A stretch of DNA of 42,078 nucleotides from Parcubacteria group bacterium. GTDB lineage: Bacteria > Patescibacteriota > Minisyncoccia > Phycocordibacterales > Phycocordibacteraceae. Numbering within the stretch: position 1 is the first letter of the stretch; each line of letters begins with the position of its first letter. The position numbers were made by a program, and so were the translations under genes. The stretch covers positions 1 through 42,078 of the forward strand of contig JAQBRL010000022.1 of the NCBI GenBank assembly GCA_028286525.1, given 5' to 3'. Under the pieces are notes generated by a model. The model searched no databases and was not told the DNA's origin. It worked only from the letters and a program-made list of their open reading frames with translations. This document shows, piece after piece, positions 1-7,568 of this stretch.

Positions 1-627
1 GGTGGCATGCACGCCGGCGTATCGGTGGGTCCTGACGGCGCGACGCACCAGATGCTCGAGGATATCGGCCTCATGCGCATGCTGCCGAACATGGTGGTGC
101 TCAATCCAGCCGACGCGGAAGAGGGCAGGAAAGCGGTGGTAGCAGCAAGCCTTACGCAGGATCCTACCTATATTAGGTTCGGCAGGAGCGCGACCCCGGT
201 GTTCACGACCCCGGAGACCCCGTTTCAGATAGGGAAAGCCCTTATGCTCTGGGAATCCGAGAAGCCGAAAGTGACGCTCATCGCCACGGGCGCGCTCGCG
301 TATAACGCACTGGTGGCTGCGCGTGCGCTCGAGAGCGATGGTATCGGCTCTATAGTGCTCAATCTGCACACCATAAAGCCGCTCGATAGCGAGGCGATAC
401 TGGCGGCTGCGAAAAAGACAGGCCGCGTGGTGACCATCGAAGAGCATCAGGCTGCTGGCGGCATGGGAAGCGCGGTCGCCGAGATGCTTTCGGAGCGGTA
501 TCCAGTACCCGTGACCAGGCTTGGCGTGCAGGACGTATTCGGGCAGTCCGGCGACCCAGACGAGCTCGTCGAGCACTACGGGCTCGCAGCACCCCATATC
601 ACAGAAACCGTACGAAACCTCATATGA
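1..627 (+). CDS. Transketolase, C-terminal subunit (5' truncated by window edge)
   Basis: The frame is open from base 1 and ends at a TGA, so the true start lies outside the window. The visible part reads like the pyrimidine-binding end and C-terminal domain of transketolase: HAGVSVGPDGATHQ followed by EDIGLMRMLPNMVVLNPAD near the start, then a C-terminal domain with VVTIEEHQAAGGMGSAVAE. This half works with a separate N-terminal ThDP-binding subunit in organisms with split transketolase, moving two-carbon units between sugar phosphates in the non-oxidative pentose phosphate pathway. A sugar kinase and an aldolase follow, which fits a central carbon cluster. Whether the gene is split or full length cannot be decided here; split is usual in related genomes (family knowledge). 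The next small ORF overlaps its stop by ATGA. Confidence 0.9.
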   Translation, partial: GGMHAGVSVGPDGATHQMLEDIGLMRMLPNMVVLNPADAEEGRKAVVAASLTQDPTYIRFGRSATPVFTTPETPFQIGKALMLWESEKPKVTLIATGALAYNALVAARALESDGIGSIVLNLHTIKPLDSEAILAAAKKTGRVVTIEEHQAAGGMGSAVAEMLSERYPVPVTRLGVQDVFGQSGDPDELVEHYGLAAPHITETVRNLI

Positions 628-794
628 GAGAGACCCTGCAGTTCCGAAACCTGACCATCAATTCATACATGAGCATACTCATCGTGACCCTCGTAGGAGG
701 AGCCGCGACGCTGTATATCGTGCACGTGGCGAACAACGTGCCGCTTTCGCTCTTTACGACCGCCGAGGCCTACACGATCGATTCGAGTTTGTAG
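624..794 (+). CDS. Small single-pass membrane protein, 56 aa, unknown function
   Basis: An ATG overlaps the transketolase stop (ATGA at 624-627), typical of translational coupling. The 56-residue product has a short polar N-terminus (MRETLQFRNLTINSYM), a hydrophobic stretch at about residues 16-35 (SILIVTLVGGAATLYIVHVA) and a short polar tail ending in IDSSL. It has the size and plan of a small membrane anchor or regulatory peptide. Its last 25 bases overlap the 3' end of the convergent sugar kinase gene. No family is recognised. It could be a chance ORF, but the ATGA overlap and clean membrane segment argue for a real gene. Confidence 0.5.
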   Translation: MRETLQFRNLTINSYMSILIVTLVGGAATLYIVHVANNVPLSLFTTAEAYTIDSSL

Positions 795-1768
795 TCGGGA
801 GGCGCATCAGCGAGCAGCTTCTCCAGCGTGTCGCGGGACAACAGGCCGCGCTGCGCGCCTATCTGCTGTACGACCGACATGGAATTGATCGGTCCCCACA
901 GCACCGCCTCTTCGAGTGTCTTTCCGAGCACGAGCGCTGCGGTGATGGTAGAGGCGAACGCGTCGCCGGCGCCCGTGCGTTCGAACGCGGGACGGGTGTC
1001 CGGATACATAGGAACCGAGAACATCTGCGTTCCATCGAATCCATACGCGCCGTGGCGATCGTTGGTGATGAGCACCCGCTTCGTGCCGAGGCCATGCATG
1101 CGGGTAAGCAGCGAAGGGAACGTCTCTTCCGTCTTGAGCTCAAGGATGCGCGCGGCCTCTTCTTTATTCACCACCACGAGATCGGCGCGGGCGTAGATAG
1201 CGGCGAGTGCATCCTTGCCTAGCTGCATCTGGAAGGTGCCAGGCTGGAAGGTGAAGAAGATGTCGGGATGCGCAGCGAGATACGCAGCCATGTCGGCATA
1301 ATAAACGCTCCCGGCTTCGCCCATGGAAGAAAGATAGATAGCGCGCGGGGGCTCGAGATCTTTCGGGAAGGTATAGTCGTATGGCTCCGGCTTCACCAGA
1401 ATGGTGCGCTCGCTCTCGTACCACAGCACATAGTGGTGATTGGTAGCCTTCTCCTTCTCGTGCGTGATATAGCGCGTATCGAGGCTCTCATGCGCAAAGG
1501 CTTCAAGTATCATCTCTCCATCGTGGTCTTCGCCAATAGTGGCCATGAGCGCGGAAGAGAGGCCCAATCTCGAAGCGGAGACCGCCGCATTCGCGGAATT
1601 GCCGACGCCCGCGAGAAGCGTCGCGGACTCGAAGGGGATCTTATCGCCCCAGCGCATCGAGATGGTGCATTGGTCCGTATCGATATCGCAATGCACCGTC
1701 GCGTCCTTCAACTTTATGAACTCATCGACGACCGTATCGCCGATAGCGAGAAAATCTATTTGTGACAT
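770..1768 (-). CDS. PfkB/ribokinase-family carbohydrate kinase
   Basis: A 332-residue ribokinase-fold kinase that phosphorylates a sugar or nucleoside with ATP in the cytoplasm. Near the N-terminus, GDTVVDEFIKL is the usual PfkB opening, and GVGNSANAAVSASRLG at about residues 54-69 is the glycine-rich substrate motif. The C-terminal signature ERTGAGDAFAST carries the anion hole and catalytic Asp. An insertion (about residues 22-48, with CDIDTDQC) follows the first strand. The substrate cannot be told from sequence; transketolase and aldolase next door suggest a sugar or sugar phosphate. A TGC-TAGACT box ends 7 bases before the ATG, so the mRNA is probably leaderless. It is divergent from the aldolase gene with a 40-base gap. 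Confidence 0.88.
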   Translation of the reverse strand: MSQIDFLAIGDTVVDEFIKLKDATVHCDIDTDQCTISMRWGDKIPFESATLLAGVGNSANAAVSASRLGLSSALMATIGEDHDGEMILEAFAHESLDTRYITHEKEKATNHHYVLWYESERTILVKPEPYDYTFPKDLEPPRAIYLSSMGEAGSVYYADMAAYLAAHPDIFFTFQPGTFQMQLGKDALAAIYARADLVVVNKEEAARILELKTEETFPSLLTRMHGLGTKRVLITNDRHGAYGFDGTQMFSVPMYPDTRPAFERTGAGDAFASTITAALVLGKTLEEAVLWGPINSMSVVQQIGAQRGLLSRDTLEKLLADAPPDYKLESIV

Positions 1769-1808
1769 ATCCGCAAGTCTAGCACGGCCTGCATGCTACA
1801 CTTTTTCC
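1769..1808. promoter_or_regulatory. Divergent promoter pair for sugar kinase and aldolase
   Basis: The 40-base gap holds two back-to-back extended -10 boxes. On the plus strand, TGC-TACACT (TACACT at 1797-1802) lies 6 bases before the aldolase ATG. On the minus strand, TGC-TAGACT lies 7 bases before the kinase ATG. No Shine-Dalgarno sequence is present for either gene and there is no room for one if transcription starts about 7 bases after the -10 box. Transcription start sites are inferred. Confidence 0.55.
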
Positions 1809-2807
1809 ATGACCGATCTTCTCGCTATCGCAAAAACATTAGTAGCTCCCGGCAAGGGCATCCTCGCCGCCGACGAAAGCACGGTGACCGCCAATAAGCG
1901 GCTCGCCTTGTATGGGGTCGAAGGCACGGAAGAGAACCGTCGGGTCGGGCGCGACCTATTCTTGAACGCTCCTGGCATCGAGGAATATCTCTCGGGCGTC
2001 ATCCTCTACAGCGAAACGCTCGCACAAAAGGGAAACGATGGGGTTCTCTTCACCAAATCGCTTGCGGCACGCGGTATCATCCCTGGCATCAAGGTGGACG
2101 AGGGCACGGAGCCCTTCCCGGAAAGTCCGGACGAGCTCATCACCAGGGGCGTCCTCGGGCTGTGCGAGCGGCTCTCCGGTTTCCATGAGACGTACCATAC
2201 GGGCTTCACCAAGTGGCGCGCAGTCGTGCGCATCGAGGGCGATAGGCTTCCCACCGCCCAAGCGCTCGTGGAGAACGCGAAGCGTCTCGCCACCTACGCA
2301 CGCGACGTGCAGGAAGTAGCGATGGTACCCATCATCGAGCCGGAGATGCTCTACGAAGGGAACCATAGCCGTGTCCGCGCCAAGCAGGTGCTCGAAGCGA
2401 CGCTCAAGAGCGTCTTCGACGCGCTCGCGGATCATTCCGTCGATCTCTCGGGCGTTATACTCAAGACCGCTATGGTGCTCTCGGGACACGAGAGCGGCCG
2501 CATGGACACGCCGGAAGAAGTGGCGAACGATACCATCGAGGTGCTCATGGCGAATGTTCCTGCGAGCGTACCGGGCATCGTCTTCCTTTCGGGCGGCCAG
2601 AGCCCCGACCAAGCGACGGAGAATCTCCGCGCCATCGCGAAGGCCGCCAAGGAAAAAGGCGCTCCCTGGCCGCTGACTTTCTCGTACGCGCGAGCGCTCC
2701 AGGAAGAGGCGCTCGAAGCGTGGGCAGGCAAGGAAGAGAATATTCCTGCGGCACGTGCAGCGTTCCTTGCGCGCCTGAAGAAGGTTTCCGAGGCGCTTAC
2801 GGCGTAA
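1809..2807 (+). CDS. Fructose-bisphosphate aldolase, class I
   Basis: A 332-residue Schiff-base aldolase that cleaves or forms fructose 1,6-bisphosphate in glycolysis and gluconeogenesis. The family motif GILAADES is at residues 17-24. The Lys-containing strand LSGVILKTAMVLSG carries the predicted Schiff-base lysine, and IVFLSGGQSPDQATENL is the phosphate-binding region near the C-terminus. Length is close to class I enzymes. The reading frame stays open upstream to 1539, but that part is antisense to the sugar kinase; the ATG at 1809 is chosen because the aldolase homology starts there and a TACACT box sits just before it. It is followed by dispersed hairpin copy A. Confidence 0.92.
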   Translation: MTDLLAIAKTLVAPGKGILAADESTVTANKRLALYGVEGTEENRRVGRDLFLNAPGIEEYLSGVILYSETLAQKGNDGVLFTKSLAARGIIPGIKVDEGTEPFPESPDELITRGVLGLCERLSGFHETYHTGFTKWRAVVRIEGDRLPTAQALVENAKRLATYARDVQEVAMVPIIEPEMLYEGNHSRVRAKQVLEATLKSVFDALADHSVDLSGVILKTAMVLSGHESGRMDTPEEVANDTIEVLMANVPASVPGIVFLSGGQSPDQATENLRAIAKAAKEKGAPWPLTFSYARALQEEALEAWAGKEENIPAARAAFLARLKKVSEALTA

Positions 2808-2824
2808 GTCCAATCGTCGAGGTC

Positions 2825-2933
2825 GCTGAAAAAGTTCATAGACAAGGCACGGGCACGGGATGAGCGGAGGCGTATTCTCATACGGTGCAGCGAGAACCGG
2901 GGACCCGTAACGCAGGATATGGACTTTTTCAGT
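2825..2933 (+). repeat. Dispersed hairpin element, copy A
   Basis: A roughly 109-base element bounded by an imperfect inverted repeat (GCTGAAAAAGTTCATA at 2825-2840, paired with 2918-2933). Inside are a second stem (ACGGG with CCCGT) and an apical stem CGTAT/ATACG, with GAGCGGAGG just before the apical stem and CGTAACGCAG after the second stem. The 14 bases GAGCGGAGGCGTAT (2862-2875) recur exactly in copy B. It lies 17 bases after the aldolase stop and 40 bases before rplY. It could be a structured RNA, a terminator or a REP-like mobile element. Confidence 0.8.
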
Positions 2934-2973
2934 GGGCTCGGGCATACTCGCCAAGTAACTCATACCTTTATAT

Positions 2974-3621
2974 ATGTTGACCCTCAACGCTACGACCCGT
3001 GACAAGACCGGCAAGCACGCCGGCGCCGCTCTTTTGAAAGAGGGGCTTATGCCTGCGGTCGTCTACGGCCCGAAGCAGGAAGCGCTCTCCATCTCGCTTC
3101 CCGTTCTCCCGTTCAAGAAGATACTGCGCGATGGCGGCGAGGCCTCCGTCATCACCCTTACCGGACTCGGCAAGGATATGCAGGTTCTTATCCATGATGT
3201 TGATCACGACCCGGTGACGAGCGTACCGCGCCACGCGGACCTCTACGCCATCGAGAAGGGCGCTAAGGTGGAAGTCGCCGTACCTCTCGCGTTCATCGGA
3301 GAATCGCCAGCCGTGAAGGCAGGCGCGAACCTCGTGAAGGTCATGCATGAACTCGAGATCGAGGCCGATCCCGCGAACCTTCCGCACGAGATAGAAGTCG
3401 ATATTTCCAAGCTCGCTAGCGAAGGCGACCAGATACACGTGAGCGACATCAAGCTTCCGCACGGCGTTACCCTCAAGGTGGAAGGTGAGGAAGTCGTTGC
3501 GCTCATCCAGGCAGTCGCAATCGAAGTCGAGGAAGAGACGGCTGCACCGGATATGGATGCGATCGAAGTTGAAGGCAAAGGCAAGGCAGAGGAAGCTGGA
3601 GAAACCGAGGAAGCCGCATAA
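2974..3621 (+). CDS. rplY: Large-subunit ribosomal protein bL25 (Ctc/TL5 type)
   Basis: A 215-residue protein matching the long CTC form of bL25, which binds 5S rRNA. The N-terminal 5S-binding domain begins MLTLNATTRDKTGKHAGAALLKEG and contains MPAVVYGPKQ. It is followed by the TL5-type C-terminal domain (PHEIEVDISKL, VSDIKLPHGV) and an acidic, Ala/Glu-rich tail (about residues 180-215) typical of the family. The start has CATACC 7 bases upstream and no Shine-Dalgarno sequence. A strong hairpin follows the stop. It stands as a single transcription unit between hairpin copy A and the transglycosylase gene. Confidence 0.93.
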   Translation: MLTLNATTRDKTGKHAGAALLKEGLMPAVVYGPKQEALSISLPVLPFKKILRDGGEASVITLTGLGKDMQVLIHDVDHDPVTSVPRHADLYAIEKGAKVEVAVPLAFIGESPAVKAGANLVKVMHELEIEADPANLPHEIEVDISKLASEGDQIHVSDIKLPHGVTLKVEGEEVVALIQAVAIEVEEETAAPDMDAIEVEGKGKAEEAGETEEAA

Positions 3622-3639
3622 CGGCACCATCTGCTTCAT

Positions 3640-3677
3640 GAAGAGACGCCCGTTCCGCAAGGAACGGGCGTCTCTTC
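3640..3677 (+). terminator. GCAA-loop hairpin after rplY
   Basis: A perfect 17-base-pair stem (GAAGAGACGCCCGTTCC, 3640-3656) closes on a GCAA tetraloop and its complement (3661-3677). The stem is very stable but only a weak T-run follows, so it may act as a terminator or as a 3' end protector. It lies between the rplY stop and the -10 box (TATACT, 3685-3690) of the next gene. Confidence 0.65.
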
Positions 3678-3700
3678 CGTCTGATATACTGATGCACGAT

Positions 3701-5059
3701 ATGCGTTCTCGGTTTCCTTTCGGCGCCTTATTCGTAGGCCTCCTTTTTATTACGCTTCTAGCGGCTGCGATAGTGCCGCATGCGATCCAAGCGCAAACGT
3801 CGGATGCCGATAGGCGTGCGCAGCTCCAGTCGCAGCTCGATTCGCTCGAAAAAGAGATCGCAGCGAATCAGGCCATCGTGAATACCTTGGCCGCGCAGGG
3901 AAAATCCCTCTCCACGGAAGTCGCCACCCTCAATGCCCAGATAAAGAAAGCGCAACTGCAAGTGCAGGCGACCCAGGTCGCCATCAAGCAGCTCGACTCC
4001 AACATCACCATCCATCAGAAAACGATAACGACGCTATCCGACAAGATAAGCAACGAGAAAAGCTCGCTCGCCCAGATACTGCGAAAGACCGACGAGCTGG
4101 ATCATCTTTCCATCGTGGAAGTAGCGTTCTCGACCGAGAATCTCAGCACGCTCTTGGGCGACCTTGATTCTTACACCTTCGTGAAGCAGGCGCTCGGCAC
4201 CTCCTATACCGCCATCACCGGCACCAAGCTCCAGACGGAAGCGGAGAAGACCGCGCTCGAAGCCCAGCTGAACCAGCAGCAGCAGGTCGCGCAGCTGCAG
4301 CTGGCGGCGAAGCAGAAAGTAGTCGACCAGCAGACCGCCAAGCAGCAGCTCCTGACCCAGACCAAGGGGCAGGAAAGCCAGTACCAGCAGATAGTCGCCG
4401 CGAAGCAGAAAACGGCGGCGCAGATACGGCTGGAGCTCTTCGGGCTCGCGGGTGGCGGGGGCAAGATCCCGCTCCCGACCGCTATCGCGTACGCGAAGAC
4501 GGCGTCCGGCCTCACGGGCGTCCGCGCTGCGTTCATCCTCGGCATCCTCTCGCAGGAGTCCGACCTGGGTTCGAATGTCGGTCAGTGCCTCGTGACGAAC
4601 CTGACTACCGGCGATGGTAAAGGAAAGAATACGGGCACGCCGTTTTCAGGCGTAATGAAAGCGCCCCGCGATACAGTACCGTTCCAGACGCTCATGGCCG
4701 CGCTTGGCCGCGACTGGCAGACGACTGCGGTCTCTTGCCCGCAGGCGGGTGGGTACGGCGGCGCCATGGGTCCGACGCAATTCCTTCCTTCCACGTGGGC
4801 ATCGAGCATCGACTCGCAGTTGAAGCGAGCGCTCGGTATCAGCGCCACCGACCCATGGAACCCGCTCCACGCCATCGTGGCGACCGGTATCTATATCGCG
4901 GCCGTCGGAGGCGCAGGCGGGAATGCCAGCGCCGAGCACACCGCAGCGGCGAAGTATTATGCGGGCGGCGCCTGGGCAAGCGCAGGGCAGGTGTATGCCA
5001 ATAGCGTGATGGATAAGGCAAGTCAGTTCCAGTCGGACATCGACACTCTGGGTGGCTAA
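3701..5059 (+). CDS. Secreted lytic murein transglycosylase with coiled-coil domain
   Basis: A 452-residue envelope protein. A signal peptide or anchor spans residues 1-31 (basic start, FVGLLFITLLAAAIVPHA, likely cleavage near IQA). A long coiled coil rich in Gln, Lys and Ala runs from about 35 to 245, like the PcsB/EnvC regulatory coils. A Gly-rich linker (GLAGGGGK) leads to a C-terminal SLT/MltB-like catalytic domain. The predicted acid is Glu286 in LGILSQESDLGS, and GAMGPTQFLPSTW (about 354-366) is the classic substrate-groove motif. It would cut peptidoglycan glycan strands during growth or division. The ATG at 3701 is preferred because TATACT (3685-3690) would start transcription at about 3697; an in-frame ATG at 3692 would add three residues. 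Confidence 0.85.
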   Translation: MRSRFPFGALFVGLLFITLLAAAIVPHAIQAQTSDADRRAQLQSQLDSLEKEIAANQAIVNTLAAQGKSLSTEVATLNAQIKKAQLQVQATQVAIKQLDSNITIHQKTITTLSDKISNEKSSLAQILRKTDELDHLSIVEVAFSTENLSTLLGDLDSYTFVKQALGTSYTAITGTKLQTEAEKTALEAQLNQQQQVAQLQLAAKQKVVDQQTAKQQLLTQTKGQESQYQQIVAAKQKTAAQIRLELFGLAGGGGKIPLPTAIAYAKTASGLTGVRAAFILGILSQESDLGSNVGQCLVTNLTTGDGKGKNTGTPFSGVMKAPRDTVPFQTLMAALGRDWQTTAVSCPQAGGYGGAMGPTQFLPSTWASSIDSQLKRALGISATDPWNPLHAIVATGIYIAAVGGAGGNASAEHTAAAKYYAGGAWASAGQVYANSVMDKASQFQSDIDTLGG

Positions 5060-5101
5060 TGGGTCGCCCAATCGGCGCGGTTTGCCCAAAAGTGAGCATT
5101 T

Positions 5102-5110
5102 TGCTATAGT
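5102..5110 (+). promoter_or_regulatory. Extended -10 promoter for rpmE
   Basis: TGC-TATAGT lies 9 bases before the ATG at 5120. No ribosome binding site is visible between it and the start codon. The predicted mRNA has a leader of only about 2-3 bases. Confidence 0.5.
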
Positions 5111-5119
5111 CCCTAAGCA

Positions 5120-5371
5120 ATGAAAAAGGACATCCATCCAGCCGATTACCGGACCGTACTCTTCGAGGATATCTCCTCGGGGGAGCAGTTCCTTATCGGC
5201 TCCACTATTCGCACGACCGAGAAAGGCACCGTGAAGGGTGTCGAATACGACAAGATGGTCGTGGAGATCTCGAGCGCATCCCACCCGTTCTATACGGGCG
5301 AGGATCGTACTCTCGATAAGACGGGTCGGGTGGAACGCTTCAAGCAGCGCGCCGCTAAGGCGAAGAAGTAG
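5120..5371 (+). CDS. rpmE: Large-subunit ribosomal protein bL31, type B (Cys-less)
   Basis: An 83-residue protein starting MKKDIHPADYRTVLFEDISSGEQFLIGSTI, the usual opening of type B bL31, with SSASHPFYTG as the conserved central motif and RVERFKQR near the end. It contains no cysteine, so it is the zinc-free form. It binds the central protuberance of the large subunit. It stands alone between the transglycosylase gene and prfA and is followed 9 bases later by a long perfect inverted repeat. Confidence 0.93.
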   Translation: MKKDIHPADYRTVLFEDISSGEQFLIGSTIRTTEKGTVKGVEYDKMVVEISSASHPFYTGEDRTLDKTGRVERFKQRAAKAKK

Positions 5372-5380
5372 AGAGCTCCA

Positions 5381-5480
5381 CGACTCCTACGGTTTTTTGG
5401 CACAGAATATTTTCCCGCTGGAAAATTTCTTCCTGCTCGGCTCGTCAGCCTGCGCAGAGTCCAAAAAACCGTAGGAGTCG
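5381..5480 (-). repeat. Long hairpin element E, perfect 20-bp outer stem
   Basis: CGACTCCTACGG plus a run of T and GG (5381-5400) is exactly complementary to 5461-5480. The 60-base interior holds a second hairpin (ATTTTCC CGCT GGAAAAT) and the 11-mer CTGCTCGGCTC (5433-5443), which recurs in the nest after gyrB (26732-26742). On the minus strand the order is GAGCCGAG then apical hairpin, as in copies A-D, so E may be a diverged member of that family. It occupies most of the rpmE-prfA gap and could also terminate transcription in either direction. Confidence 0.75.
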
Positions 5481-5520
5481 TTTCGCGTGAAGGGGGAGAA
5501 AAGAGGATACAATACTGACT

Positions 5521-6474
5521 ATGGAATACTCGCCAGACCTGAAGAACAACCACGCGACCCGCTATCTGGCGGAGGAATACGAGCGTCTCGAAGAAGAGCG
5601 CGTCTCCTCCCGTGAAGCGGCCGGAGACGACGCCGTGCTGCTCGAGATGGCGGAAGAGGACGATGTACGCATCAGCGCACGCCAACAGGAACTCCTCGCG
5701 GATATCGAGCGCGTTCTCAATCGCGAGAAAGAAGAGGAGAGCAAGCCGAAAGCACTTGTGCTGGAATTCCGGGCGGGCGCGGGAGGCGACGAGGCATCCC
5801 TATTCGCGAGCGAGCTGCGGGACATGTACATGAAATACGCCGAAGGAAAGCGCTGGCGCCTGCGGCGCATCGACGATATGACCATCGAGATAGATAGTCC
5901 CGCAGCGTATGATGCGCTGCGCTACGAAACGGGCGTCCATCGCGTACAGCGCGTCCCGACGACGGAGAAGTCCGGACGTATCCATACGTCGACCGCATCC
6001 GTCGCAGCGCTTCCGATACGGGTAAAGCCCAAGGTTGAAATAAATCCCGGCGATATAGAAATGGAATTTACGAGAAGCGGGGGAGCAGGCGGGCAGAACG
6101 TGAACAAGGTGGAGACCGCGGTGCGTCTCGTGCATACCCCGACCGGCATCGACGTGCGCTCCTCGAGCGAGCGCAGCCAGCTCGCCAACCGCCTCAAGGC
6201 GATGGAGATACTCGCCGCGAAGCTCGAAGCCCTCGCTATTGAGGAAGAAGCCAAGACCCATGCCGATTTGCGCAGCGGCCAGATAGGCACCGCCGACCGT
6301 TCCGAGAAGATACGCACGTACAATTTCCTACAGGACCGCGTCACGGACCATCGCCTTAAGGAATCCTGGCACAATCTCCCGAAGATACTGCTCGGGAATA
6401 TCGACCCTATCGTCGAAGCGCTCCAGATGGCCGCTGCAGGCGGGGGAGTCGGTGCTGCCGAAGACGACGAATAA
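5521..6474 (+). CDS. prfA: Peptide chain release factor 1
   Basis: A 317-residue class I release factor that ends translation at UAA and UAG. It has the RAGAGGDEA motif, the stop-codon-reading region [18 protein letters not shown] in which PTT is the RF1-type PxT tripeptide, and the peptidyl-transferase motif [16 protein letters not shown] with GGQ. The end ([16 protein letters not shown], then [12 protein letters not shown]) is standard. It is about 40 residues shorter than typical RF1, with the loss in the N-terminal helical domain. TACAAT (5508-5513) lies 7 bases before the ATG, implying a leaderless mRNA. UGA still serves as a stop in this window, so an RF2 should exist elsewhere. Confidence 0.95.
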   Translation: MEYSPDLKNNHATRYLAEEYERLEEERVSSREAAGDDAVLLEMAEEDDVRISARQQELLADIERVLNREKEEESKPKALVLEFRAGAGGDEASLFASELRDMYMKYAEGKRWRLRRIDDMTIEIDSPAAYDALRYETGVHRVQRVPTTEKSGRIHTSTASVAALPIRVKPKVEINPGDIEMEFTRSGGAGGQNVNKVETAVRLVHTPTGIDVRSSSERSQLANRLKAMEILAAKLEALAIEEEAKTHADLRSGQIGTADRSEKIRTYNFLQDRVTDHRLKESWHNLPKILLGNIDPIVEALQMAAAGGGVGAAEDDE

Positions 6475-6544
6475 CGGCTTTTCCAGAGAAACTCATTGTT
6501 AACAAATCCCCCTGGTGTCGAGCGTGTGGGGTACTATGTACCTA

Positions 6545-7558
6545 ATGGACCCCATACAGCCCGCACCGCCCGACCAGAGCGTAGTCAGTCTGCCTTCGTA
6601 TCAGCTTCCCGGAACTCCTAAAGCACGCCCGCACCGGACCGGTCTCATCATCGTGACCGTGATAGTTGTGCTACTTCTCCTTGCTACGGGACTCTATTTT
6701 TTCACACCGTATGGAAAGGAATTGCAGGCGCGGCTTATGCCAGCTTCGATTCCTCCCGAGCTCCAGAGCGCATCGTTCCTTTCTGATGTCGGTCCTGCTA
6801 ATACCATGATGTACCGCTTCCCGAAAACGGGGAAGACACGTGAAGATGCTGGAGCAGTCGTCATATCGGCGACGCAGAGCACCAAGGGTTCCGCGCGCAT
6901 CACACGCGCCGCTGACGGCACATTCACCGTGAGTCTCGATGGTAAAGCAGTTCAGCAGGACAAGACGCCACGCGTTGGCATCGATCGTGCACCGGATGGC
7001 GCTAGTATTGTCTTTGCTGTTGCCAGCAGTACCAGCCAGACGTTCACATCTCCTGCGGACGTACCAACCCTACCGCTCATTCGAAAGAATTGGAGCATAG
7101 TGATGTATGTACCCTCTACACACACCACCATCAGGCTTGGTACGGGCGCATCGCCCTTCTTTATCGATCAGACGCATGTCGCCTGGCTAGCGCCCGTCGG
7201 GCTCGCCGTCATTGACCTGACCACAAAAAAGTCGACCGTCCTCGTCCCGGATATGAATGGACGGATCTCGTCGGAGACGCTGGTCTCTCCCGATCATTCC
7301 ATCGTCGCGTGGTATGCAGGCGTAGATGCGAAAACGCTCGTTCCGTACAAGGTGACCGCCACGAGTGCGTACGCCCTTGCCACGACGACGCTGACGACGT
7401 CGCACTCCATCATCCTCGGAAATGACTCATTCTATGAAATCGGCGCCTCAAGCGGAGCCACCCAGATACTGAAGCAGCCGTTCGGAGCCAGTGCATCAGT
7501 AGTGGGCTCTATTCCTCTCGCGCTGAAAATATCGCGTATCCTGTTCGGCAGTCTCTAA
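6545..7558 (+). CDS. Membrane-anchored WD-like protein, cassette copy 1
   Basis: A 337-residue protein: Pro-rich cytoplasmic start, one transmembrane segment at about residues 35-58 (TGLIIVTVIVVLLLLATGLYFF), then a long extracytoplasmic domain. Repeated short beta-rich units (DGTFTVSLDGK, RAPDGASIVFAVAS, VSPDHSIVAWYAG) resemble WD40/TolB-type blades. It is paralogous to the product at 9502-10500: same size, anchor and plan, and the same ending (KISRILFGSL against HISRMLIGSL). The stop is 10 bases before the secreted Cys-rich protein gene, so the two are likely co-transcribed. TACTAT (6532-6537) sits 7 bases before the chosen ATG. Function unknown; an envelope-facing partner of the next gene is the simplest idea. 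Confidence 0.75.
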   Translation: MDPIQPAPPDQSVVSLPSYQLPGTPKARPHRTGLIIVTVIVVLLLLATGLYFFTPYGKELQARLMPASIPPELQSASFLSDVGPANTMMYRFPKTGKTREDAGAVVISATQSTKGSARITRAADGTFTVSLDGKAVQQDKTPRVGIDRAPDGASIVFAVASSTSQTFTSPADVPTLPLIRKNWSIVMYVPSTHTTIRLGTGASPFFIDQTHVAWLAPVGLAVIDLTTKKSTVLVPDMNGRISSETLVSPDHSIVAWYAGVDAKTLVPYKVTATSAYALATTTLTTSHSIILGNDSFYEIGASSGATQILKQPFGASASVVGSIPLALKISRILFGSL

Positions 7559-7568
7559 TCCTATACTT

